The notes beneath the pieces are model-generated. The model saw nothing but the letters and a program-made list of their open reading frames with translations. It was not told the DNA's origin and made no database searches. The position numbers and the translations under genes were made by a program. From Scortum barcoo (taxonomy: Eukaryota; Chordata; Actinopteri; Centrarchiformes; Terapontidae): 64,000 nucleotides of DNA. Location: positions 7,863,759 through 7,927,758 of the forward strand of contig CM041551.1 in assembly GCA_023238725.1 (NCBI GenBank), read 5' to 3'. The first letter of the stretch is position 1; the number at the start of each line of letters is the position of its first letter. This document shows, one piece after another, positions 55,820-64,000 of this stretch.

Positions 55820-56092
55820 GTTTTCCAAATGAACTCAAATAACACTCCATCTTTCAACACAGGGAAGTGGTGTTTCCACGTCAAGGGGGATGGAAAATAT
55901 ATAGCCATAAATGTATTAAAATATTGCTTTTACACCCCATCTATCATAGTGCAATTTCATGGGTCGCCTTTTTAAAAATTAATTTCATTCTTTGACCTGT
56001 TACGAGTGGAAGCGCTAACATGGGTAGGCTTTGAGTTAAATTGCGCTTGTGACTTCATGGATCACATTTTCAATTACCTCCGAACACTGCGT
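55820..56092. promoter_or_regulatory. Candidate conserved non-coding element
   Basis: The words aaaaattaatttcattc, gtggaagcgctaacatgg and cattttcaattacctccg lie in a repeat-free block ending at a GA tract. Confidence 0.4.
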
Positions 56093-56094
56093 AG

Positions 56095-56158
56095 TGAGTG
56101 AGAGAGAGAGGGAAAGAGGCAGAGAGAGAGAGGGAGAAAGTGATAGAGAGGGAGAGTA
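56095..56158. repeat. (GA)n purine tract
   Basis: Imperfect GAGAGA/GGGA repeat of about 64 bases. Confidence 0.92.
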
Positions 56159-56357
56159 GATCATGAAGGCAGCATGCGCCAACAACAACTTTATTTACTG
56201 GGACAAGTGGTATGGAAAAGTGAGATTTAATGAGCTATGTTCAACAGCAAGAAGGTAATGGAGTACAAGCAGAAGTCTCCAACAGACAATGACTGGCTGT
56301 CGATTGATTGCACACTGTTGGCTGTGGCAAATTGAACTAAAGTAAGCCTTAAGAATA

Positions 56358-56399
56358 CAAAAAAAAAAAGAAAAAAGAAAAAGAAAAACAAAAAAAACA
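56358..56399. repeat. A-rich low-complexity run
   Basis: An A-rich run with scattered G or C (aaaaaagaaaaag-type words). Confidence 0.85.
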
Positions 56400-56570
56400 C
56401 TTCCAAAAGTCTGCTTAACTTTTTGCTGACATGTGTTCCCCATATTTACTGACTTTTGTTGCCAATATGATTATAACAATATGATAATTATATGTCATTT
56501 GACTTCATTACGCTGTGTGTTTTTGTTTGACAGTGTTGTCCTTCAAGTATTTACACTAGAGTGAGTAATA

Positions 56571-56655
56571 GACTACAACCTGCACAGGGTGTACCCTGCC
56601 TTTCACCACTCGCATGCCACGATAGGCTCTCATGTCTGTGGGGTGTCAAGGCAAC
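56571..56655. repeat. Fragment of a widespread teleost interspersed repeat
   Basis: The words cctgcacagggtgtaccctg, cctttcacc and cgataggctct correspond to the familiar teleost segment (cctgtccagggtgtaccccg, cctctcgccc, gggataggctcc). It is a short, mutated fragment without flanking body. The family is not assigned. Confidence 0.7.
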
Positions 56656-57580
56656 ATGAGATCGTCTGAGTAAACAGATATACATGCACACATATGCTAA
56701 CATACGCCAAAGTAACTGTGTCTTTTAGTGAAAGTACAGTCAAAAAAGCATGCAGAGCATACCATCTTTGACTCTGTTGTAAACACTGAGCTGAAAGAAT
56801 ATCCCACGTCCCTTCATCATGTGAAAAGTGTAACAAACAAATGTTTTTTTATGGTATTGCAAGGGTGGTTTCTGTCATCCCACTATGTGTCCTAAGCAAG
56901 AAAATTCTGTCTCTATTAAATCCAGATGGACACCAACCTATTTCTTTTGTGACTTTGTAAATATTAACAGGAAAGACTTTTATTTATTGTGGATTAGTGT
57001 CAGTGGGGGATTTCATGTCCCAGTTCTAAGGTAAATAGTGAATATTAGCAATAATACAGACTTTTTTGTTGGTAACAGGATTGTTTTCTTAAGGATTAAG
57101 AGCTCTGTGCAGGCTGTATAGTTGCCTTTCATTGTCATGAGGTAAATCTACTAAAATTTCTATTATGGGGGCTCAAGTTCAGAAAATGGCCCATTAAGAT
57201 TATGAGTTTTAAGCTTTTACTATGGCTTCCTATACAGATATCATTTTTGAGAGATTACCCCAAGGGTATTTCTGTGTGATTAAATACTAAACAGCGACAG
57301 TTATTGGGACTACAAAAGCTAAAATGTTAAAAAACCACAATTTTGCAAGCAGACAGAAAATACATTTCCAGTCCATCATACTACCAGGATGCCCCTCAAT
57401 GCAAATACTTTATTTTATTACTTATCCAGCCCAATAACAAATTAGCAGTTACTAGTTCAAACAAAAAGTCTTGTATTCATGAAAAGCAAGTTTCTTCAGA
57501 GATTTATTTTGTCAGAGAGACAACGATTACACCAATAAGAGTTCAGTGTGTCATATAATTACAGGGCTCAATCACTGAGG
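56656..57580. other. AT-rich non-coding stretch
   Basis: Unique AT-rich sequence. No repeat family, RNA gene or exon is recognised. Confidence 0.5.
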
Positions 57581-57584
57581 TAAG

Positions 57585-57865
57585 CCGAAGAGCTAATGTT
57601 GACTTACCACATAACCTTTCAACTGGTTAATTTCCCCCTCCGCTTTCGGAAGAGGTGAAAACGTAGCCGCCTCTTTCCTGAGGGTGAACTGTCTTCACAG
57701 GTATTAGAGAAGAAAAAGGAAGAAAAGTCGCTCAGTGATAGATATGAGAGCGCATCTAGATCCCTTCATGCCGTGTCAACCACATCCTGCGGTGAAGAGG
57801 ACACAATGAATGATTAAGTGGGAGCGCCTTGCAACTTTGTAATGCAGTGTGAACTCTGTGAAAAA
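57585..57865. promoter_or_regulatory. Candidate conserved non-coding element
   Basis: Complex CpG-bearing sequence: caactggttaatttcccc, ctccgctttcggaagagg, aaaacgtagccgcctc, gagagcgcatctagatcc and gaatgattaagtgggagc. No simple repeats and no coding frame. Confidence 0.42.
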
Positions 57866-58225
57866 GTATTTATATATAAACCTTCTGCATATAAGAACAT
57901 TGGACAAAGACAGGAGACGAACAGGTAGTTTGTTGGCATGATATACATGCAAATCTGTAGGGGGGAAATGAACTGCATACCAAGTACCATTTCACATTTT
58001 TACACTTTCCAAGTTTTTTTTTTTTTAGTAACAGTCAGTTATGCTACTTTGATTTTAACTGCCTTCCTTAACAGCCATGAAAATAAAGAGTTGAAGTATT
58101 AAGGTATTAGTGAATCAAGCACTCCTGTTCTAAATATTTCTATATTTTGAACATAATGAGTAATGGCCTTCATTTAATAATTTATTACCAAAAATAGAAG
58201 CTTAGTGTTTTGGAAAACAACTCCT
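57866..58225. other. AT-rich non-coding stretch
   Basis: AT-rich with a T run at 58,014-58,026. Nothing else is seen. Confidence 0.5.
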
Positions 58226-58229
58226 CAGT

Positions 58230-58410
58230 TGTTCCTAACCTTGTTTTGTCATCGTGGCATGGCTGTTGTCAATGCCAACCGAGCTACAGTACGAGCTCAG
58301 AGCCACTGCCATGTGGATGTAATTTCACCGGGATGATGATTTTTTTTTTTCTACCGCAAATCAAATAAAAGATTCAGCTTTGAGGGTAGAAAATAAACCC
58401 AGAACCGATC
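58230..58410. promoter_or_regulatory. Candidate conserved non-coding element (weak)
   Basis: The words gtcaatgccaaccgagc, gatgtaatttcaccggg and tctaccgcaaatcaaataa lie around a T run at 58,341-58,350. Confidence 0.3.
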
Positions 58411-58529
58411 TGCATTACACCGAAACAAACAAGAGTGAAGTAAGAAAACGAGAGAGACAAAATCTGAATGTAATGGTTGTGGAGCTATACACATTTCCTT
58501 TGATTACAAGGTATTAGTGTCATCCATGG

Positions 58530-58800
58530 GCCCATTGGCAGGAAATGCTGGGCTGTTCACCACATTGGAACAAACACAAACGTCAATGTCTATTAATTCA
58601 GTTATAATCATATTTGAATGGATCTTCACTGCTCTGCCATATCAGTCTTTCTCCCTGCAGTTTTGAATGAGTGCTCCCATGGATGCTTGAATCATGGGGA
58701 AACCACACAACTGGATTGTGTTTGTTGAACATCTGTTTAAGGGGAAAAGTTTTCTATGATGCAGATTGCATTAATAAAATCCTGAACTGATAGGGCTGAC
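58530..58800. promoter_or_regulatory. Candidate conserved non-coding element (weak)
   Basis: The words gggcccattggcagg, gtctattaattcagtta and gattgcattaataaaatcc lie in repeat-free sequence. Confidence 0.3.
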
Positions 58801-60355
58801 AGTGAAGAGTATAATCATATCTTAGAGGATAAGTTTCAGAAATTGCTCTTTTAAATCACTGACGGTAGTTATACCCTATAGTGTGAGATAATCATCTCAG
58901 CCCAGACCAAGCTGCTATATTACTAAATCCTTTTCTTCTTTGTATATATGGAGATGTGTTGAGGTCGGCATATCATCTTCTTGGCTGTATTTGTTTGGGT
59001 GTTTTAATCAGTCAAGAAGCCATCTTTGAAGCCATTCAAAACACAGCCATGAAGCATACTCTTTCAATACAATTAGACAGTTTCCCAGACTGCCCTATAG
59101 AGATCTAGTGTTAAGCACTTTTTTGACTGTGTAGGAGTTTTTTTCTGATTATTTGCCTTATTCAATATGAAAGTAACAGTATTCACATGAAAAAAACAAT
59201 GATGAAACTTTAGGAATTACTTTTATTTTATTTATATGGAAAGTAACATTTGTGGTTCAGATAGTTAATTTATTTATGATGGGCTTCACTCATTATGATT
59301 TTAATTCCTATATGTAATAGTCTACAGGCTATGGGATAAAAAACAACAGCACCTTTTGATTACTAAAAAGTTTATCAATTAGATATTGAATAATAATACT
59401 ATTGTTTTTTGTTCTGTGAGAATTTTTTTAATTTTTTATTTTGAAAGTGACATTATCACTGGCAAAATATAGAGTAGTTTTAATACATTGTAGGTGTACT
59501 TATGCTCAAAATACCAATTTATATTTCAATTAGACTTCAGGCATCACATTACTTTTCTTCCAGTGATGGTAGTATAATACATTAAATACATATAATACAT
59601 TAAAGAACATTAAGAACATTATTAATAGATATGTGTTAAAATTAGTATTTTGTGTTGTGCATCTTGCAAAAGCTTCAGGAGAAACGACACGACTAAAGCC
59701 CACGAATGCTTAGAAATGACAAATAACACAGTAAATCTCTTTTCTTAAATCCAAATTTTAAACATGTGGCTAAGATTCAGTGTAACATCAGCCTCACCTA
59801 ACCCAAGCCTTACCGGTTCCTATTGATATTCACCAGGTTTTATGATCTCCCACTGGACTGCAGCATTACTGTCAAGGTTAGAGAGAGAGAGGAATGGGAG
59901 GGCAGTGGACTTGTTTGAGCCATTGTTTCTACCGTATGTATTATGAGTAAAAGGCACATGTGTCTCTCATTATAAGGACAGTCTGTTGCATTGACTTTTG
60001 GCTGTCTGATGTTCTGAACCATCATGCTCCTCTCTAACATTACACAGGGGACAGTAAAAAGAAAAGAAAAAAAACTTTACAGCTGAGTGTCAAAGTAGAT
60101 TCAGGAAGGCCATTTTTCAGCTATGACAAAGTACCACTTTGCAAAATGGAGACCATGGGTGCAGTCAATAAATGTCGCTCAGCAGTGTTGACAAATTGTT
60201 CGAGTAGCGGCACGCGATGCCACAAAGGCATTGCTGAAGCACTGCAGCGTAGCCTCTGTGTAGCCTCCCACTCCCACTCCCACCCATCCTCCCAATTAAT
60301 CAGGCTTATCTTCACCTCCATCACTGCTGTCAGTCACACTGGAAAATGCTTCTGC
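58801..60355. other. AT-rich non-coding stretch
   Basis: Strongly A+T-rich at 59,120-59,660, with irregular ATACATTA/AACATTA repeats at about 59,575-59,625. More complex at 60,100-60,340 (gtagcggcacgcgatgcc), which could be regulatory. No gene is recognised. Confidence 0.5.
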
Positions 60356-60358
60356 TCG

Positions 60359-60381
60359 AGGTGTGTGTGTGTGTGTGTGTC
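60359..60381. repeat. (GT)n microsatellite
   Basis: About eleven GT units. Confidence 0.95.
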
Positions 60382-60451
60382 ATGGAATGAGGGATACAGC
60401 GTGCGTTTATGAGCTCATGCACATCTGTGTGCAGGGCCAGTATATGGTTTG

Positions 60452-60474
60452 TCTGTGTGTGTGTGTGTGTGTGC
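60452..60474. repeat. (GT)n microsatellite
   Basis: About eleven GT units, 70 bases after the previous run. Another short GT/GC run lies at about 60,625-60,643. Confidence 0.95.
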
Positions 60475-60643
60475 AGGCAGGCAAAGCGTTAAACATCTGT
60501 CTGAGCTCCATCCACCCAGCCAGACTGACTAGTGAAATATTTCTCAGCCTTGCCTGAGACTAAATGTTTAAAACTGTATCACTCAACGTTCCTGCAGTCA
60601 TGCTAAAGGCCCAGTGTTCAAAGTGCGTGTGCGCGTGTGTGTG

Positions 60644-61265
60644 TTGTGACATGTAAACAAAAACTGGACACGGTCATTGAAGCCATTGTTTTATCTGAAC
60701 CCATAGATTCCACATCATAATCTCAGAAACAAGAGGATGATGTAACCTTTGGAGCTCAGCAATTTCAGGCAGTAAATGTAAGAATTGAGCAAAATGAGTG
60801 TGAATGAAAACAGAAGCTGGGTAAAACACGGGTGTGTAATAAGCCAGAAAAACGTATCTCACAGTTCACTGAAGCAATTGAATTTAATTGTATTACAGAG
60901 AATTGTAAAATAGACAAAGTATTACAAATCAATTTTAGGTTCTTTTTACGTTTTAATTAGGCTTAATTGTTTGGTTACATTATATTTATTTGTCAGTTAC
61001 TGATATTATATTGAAAAAGCAATAGAAAATAGGAAATATCTAGCCTGAATTATGAATTATAATTTCTTTTGAAGTTAACCTCCATCCAACCACACATCCA
61101 TCACACTTAAACTGCTCAAACTGTTGGTAACTACAGTAAAGTTTTTCAAATGCACACACCAAAACAAACTCAGTCCATGATGTATATCTGAATGAGAATG
61201 AAATCAGTTTGACGTTAAAACCAAATGAGATAAGGTACAAAGAAACTGTATGATCAGTAATTTTG
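60644..61265. other. AT-rich non-coding stretch
   Basis: Unique, AT-rich, with acgttttaattaggcttaat near 60,948-60,967. Nothing firm. Confidence 0.5.
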
Positions 61266-61269
61266 ACAT

Positions 61270-61380
61270 TTCTCCGGCAAAACCGCCACGGGACACTTCG
61301 CTCATTCTGACAGTTTTATGGAATCTTTGTTTTGATAATCCTTATATTGGTGATACCTGTCAGAGCGCACAGTGGTAACC
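61270..61380. promoter_or_regulatory. Candidate small conserved block
   Basis: The words ggcaaaaccgccacggg, ttttgataatccttat and gatacctgtcagagcg lie in repeat-free sequence before a CA-rich patch at about 61,468-61,481. Confidence 0.3.
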
Positions 61381-61559
61381 ACCAAGCCCCCTCAATCTCT
61401 CAGCTAAATCTCCCTGTCTACACAACATTGGCCCCATGATAAGAAGGTGACACTGTCACTCCAGCCCACACACACACACACATAAACACATGCGTGTGCA
61501 CAGCACATGCACATACACGTGCACGCACAAACAGCCTCGGAGGCGTGCAGTGTGCATAG

Positions 61560-62140
61560 GCGTTCAGCATCATGCTAATTTTCATTGTTGTGATAAAAAT
61601 AAACAGGTCTGGGGAGCCGAATCTGAAGGCCCGAGGGTCACAACGCGCTCGACTGACAACAGGGAGGTTGGGGTGGGGGAGGGTTTGTTGGAGGGCGGGG
61701 AGGCAGGGGATGGGGCGGGGGCTCAGACTGAATTACCTTGATCCAGCACGACAGCCTCACATCACTGTCACCAGCCTGTTTGGAAGGGCTTGATGGGGCT
61801 GTGGTGCTAAGTTGGAGTAAGCCGACTGCGATGGATGTGTGTTGACAGTATACTGTATTCAAGGGCACATTGAAATGAGCGGGTGGAAGGGGGGAAAGTT
61901 TGCTAAGCCATGTGTGCCATAATTATCCCGGGCTCTCCTCGTGCCTCTTATCTGGTGGCTGGTGGTGATTGTCAGATGAGTGAGGAATCGACTGTGACAC
62001 TATCTCCATCTCACAATAGCCCCGAAATCTTCCAACGGTCAGAGGGTGTTATGTGGGAGCGATTTCTGTAGTAATTTCCTCTCCAAGGGCCATGTCACAT
62101 CATTAATGCTTCCGTAGCGTAGCGTTTTTTAACATTATGA
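61560..62140. promoter_or_regulatory. Candidate conserved non-coding element
   Basis: The block opens with catgctaattttcattg and gataaaaataaacagg. It passes a G-rich segment (about 61,670-61,722) and continues with ccataattatcccgggc, aatcgactgtgacac and cacatcattaatgcttccg. The overlapping frames at 61,490-61,868 cross the G-rich part and are not gene-like. Confidence 0.42.
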
Positions 62141-62500
62141 AAAACAAATAACTCATCTAATATTGCTGTATTAATATTTTACACGTGTATTATCTGTCCT
62201 GTTTCATCATTATGGTGATTGTATTGGTCTTTGCAAAAAACACAAGTTGAGAGACTATGTAAAAGGTTTGCTACTAATAAAATGTTGCAAAGCCTGTGAT
62301 TTTAGCATAGTATATATATTTTAAACCATTACATTTTTAAATTAATGAGATCTAAATATCTAACATATTTATGATCATATCACACCTCATATGTATGTCC
62401 AGTAAGTCTGTTTCAGAGCTCCTCATTGTAACAGCTGAGGTGTTATGATTTACTTCACAGGTGAGGTGCCACACTCGAGCACTAGGTGGTGCTTGAACAC
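62141..62500. other. AT-rich non-coding stretch
   Basis: Unique AT-rich sequence without recognisable features. Confidence 0.5.
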
Positions 62501-62504
62501 AGCC

Positions 62505-62720
62505 CTCACACACTTACACAAACACACACGCGCACACACACTCACAGACGCGCACACCTACACACACCTCTGTTCCTCTCTTTACGCACACTATCATCAA
62601 CTCCCATTCTATTCACTCTAAGAGAACAACAAAACACCCCCACTCCTGCCCCTTACACACAAGCACTCACACACACACACACACACACATTCAAGCACGC
62701 ACACATTCATACACACAAAG
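62505..62720. repeat. CA-rich imperfect microsatellite cluster
   Basis: Several CA runs broken by CG, CT and TT words, the cleanest at about 62,670-62,690. The His/Thr-rich frame here is an artefact. Confidence 0.9.
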
Positions 62721-62810
62721 CAGGGGAGAAAAATGCGCGGCTCAACTTACAGACCTCTTCTCTGTTCATTTGATATATATCAGCTTCCCTTTCACCCCAT
62801 CCTCCTCGCC

Positions 62811-62832
62811 TGCACACACACACACACACACA
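62811..62832. repeat. (CA)n microsatellite
   Basis: About ten CA units. Confidence 0.95.
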
Positions 62833-63009
62833 GATACACTTCTCTCTACCTTACTCATCAAGTCTCAGCTACACGTGTCTGAAGCTATGATATCCATCTG
62901 ATCATCTGGCCTTTTCTCCTCTGTTTCCTTTCAGGGCTGCTAGGAAGGGGTTGGTAGCATGCTCAGTGTTTCAGGGGCAGGCGACCAGTTGCAACACAAT
63001 ACCTGTGAA

Positions 63010-63010
<1 letters not shown>

Positions 63011-63043
<33 letters not shown>
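63011..63043. repeat. (CA)n microsatellite
   Basis: About sixteen CA units. A pyrimidine tract ending tttcag lies about 75 bases upstream (to 62,935) and looks like a splice acceptor, but no exon can be recognised after it. Confidence 0.97.
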
Positions 63044-63047
<4 letters not shown>

Positions 63048-63495
63048 CTCCACATCCATCCTAAACACCTCCAGCCTAAATACACAGCTTAAGCTCAACT
63101 CCCTTGGTCAAATGCTTGGACGACCTACAGGATGTGTGTATTTGGGCCCTTGTGTGTGTGTGTGTAAGAAGCAGTAAACATCATCCTTTACTGTTAAAGG
63201 GAAGTGAGTGTGAAAACATTTCTTCAGAGCATTATGTGCAGGAACCTGTGACCTTCCACTGACAAGATTTAAGGCCAGGCCAGGTCAATGAGAGAGAAAT
63301 TAATTACTTTCAGTAGAAATGATCTGGTTGTGGATATTAGCTTGAACAGCACTGATTATCTTCTATTATTACCAGGCTCGTCAGAAAGTGGGCCACTCAA
63401 CTGATTTCACAAATATGTTCAACATGTCATGCAAGTTATTTTAAATTTAAACTTCACAATTGCAAAACCTTGCCTCACTTAAGGTTCCTCTGACT
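63044..63495. other. Non-coding stretch, nothing firm
   Basis: Unique sequence. It includes ggccaggccaggtcaatg and agaaattaattactttc near 63,275-63,312, possibly a small regulatory patch. Confidence 0.45.
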
Positions 63496-63499
63496 GATA

Positions 63500-63720
63500 C
63501 ACTTTATGAAGTTTAAATTATCGGTATTCAGTCGAAAGAAAACTTTGATTTTGCATGATGTTCTCGTACTGTTGTTGCAGTAATTGCTTACTGGACCGAT
63601 TGTGCAACTTATAAATTATTAATTTCCAAGTCCAACACTGTGACGTCTTTCCGTGCCCATAGTCTGTGAAGCATAATATCAGCTAAACTGTGTAGAATGT
63701 CAATTAAATTAAATAAACAT
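63500..63720. promoter_or_regulatory. Candidate conserved non-coding element
   Basis: The words gtttaaattatcggtatt, tgcagtaattgcttac, ggaccgattgtgcaac and ataaattattaatttcc lie in repeat-free sequence before a GT microsatellite. Confidence 0.38.
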
Positions 63721-63764
63721 GTCACTGTACTTCAAAAAGGAAGAAAGGTCTAATGTCCATACAC

Positions 63765-63804
63765 TGTGTGTGTGTGTCTCTGTGTGTGTGTGTGTGTGTG
63801 TGTG
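63765..63804. repeat. (GT)n microsatellite with CT interruption
   Basis: Two GT runs separated by a CTCT word. More GT-rich sequence follows at 63,951-63,969 near the window end, with no gene between. Confidence 0.95.
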
Positions 63805-64000
63805 GTTGGTGCCCGTAGCAATGCAACAATGTGATTGCACCAAGGGGAGAGACTTTTTGAGTCCCTGTGTGGCCTTTTTCTCATGCTAACCAGCCAGTGT
63901 TTAGTGCTGTGTGTTGTCTGAACCAGGGGCTAGGACCAGGACCATGGGGTCTGTGTGTGCATGTGTGTGTATCTGTGGTTGTCTGTCTGTCTACATGCGC

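Noticed and set aside
62900..63010. Possible splice acceptor (tttcctttcag) near 62,935
   Set aside because: No recognisable exon or donor follows before the CA microsatellite. Such acceptor-like sites are common in CT-rich DNA.
1..64000. Known vertebrate microRNAs, CRISPR arrays and bacterial or viral gene modules
   Set aside because: I looked by eye for familiar mature microRNA sequences, regularly spaced repeats and recognisable enzyme, capsid or polymerase motifs and found none. A covariance-model and profile search would be needed to exclude weak cases.

Overview
The window reads as nuclear DNA of a ray-finned fish, most likely a teleost. It is about 60% A+T and very rich in dinucleotide microsatellites (CA/GT, GA/CT, AT). 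It also holds two decayed copies of interspersed repeats that I recognise from many teleost genomes (about 41,310-41,767 and 56,571-56,655). No bacterial-type gene organisation, CRISPR array, tRNA, rRNA or phage module is visible.

I cannot support a single protein-coding exon. The longest open frames are short, start at chance ATGs, and mostly run through CT/GA or CA/GT tracts. None matches a protein family I recognise, and none is bounded by a convincing acceptor/donor pair. The window is best read as a gene desert or the inside of a very large intron. No flanking gene is visible, so the locus is unidentified.

What it does hold is an alternation of two textures. The first is simple repeats and AT-rich filler. 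The second is about thirty blocks of 70-900 bp of complex, microsatellite-free sequence carrying many homeodomain-type cores (TAATTA, ATTA, GGATTAA), SOX, POU, MEF2/SRF and E-box words. These look like the conserved non-coding elements (CNEs) that surround developmental regulators in vertebrates. The clearest lie at about 4.14-4.35, 6.50-6.89, 8.58-8.95, 12.82-13.72, 18.18-18.76, 26.22-28.76, 33.60-34.02, 39.84-40.06, 42.09-42.40, 43.55-43.71, 53.99-54.48, 57.59-57.86 and 61.56-62.14 kb. Conservation cannot be measured from one sequence, so these are candidates.

The most distinctive structural feature is a tandem duplication of about 0.7 kb (15,817-17,224). Its copies are almost identical over the first two thirds and rearranged by short shuffles over the last third. 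In the second copy an imperfect hairpin has become a perfect 14-bp stem. This looks either like replication-based template switching or like a haplotype/assembly artefact.

Other points of note are a MEF2 site one base from an SRF CArG box (6,669-6,689), a palindromic K50 homeodomain dimer site (33,800-33,814), an inverted GGGATTAA pair (43,600-43,633), three AATTAC cores spaced 11 and 12 bp apart (12,838-12,866), and a partly shared unit at 48.5 and 53.2 kb. If the blocks work together, the simplest reading is a regulatory landscape of separate enhancers acting on a developmental gene outside the window. That is inference.
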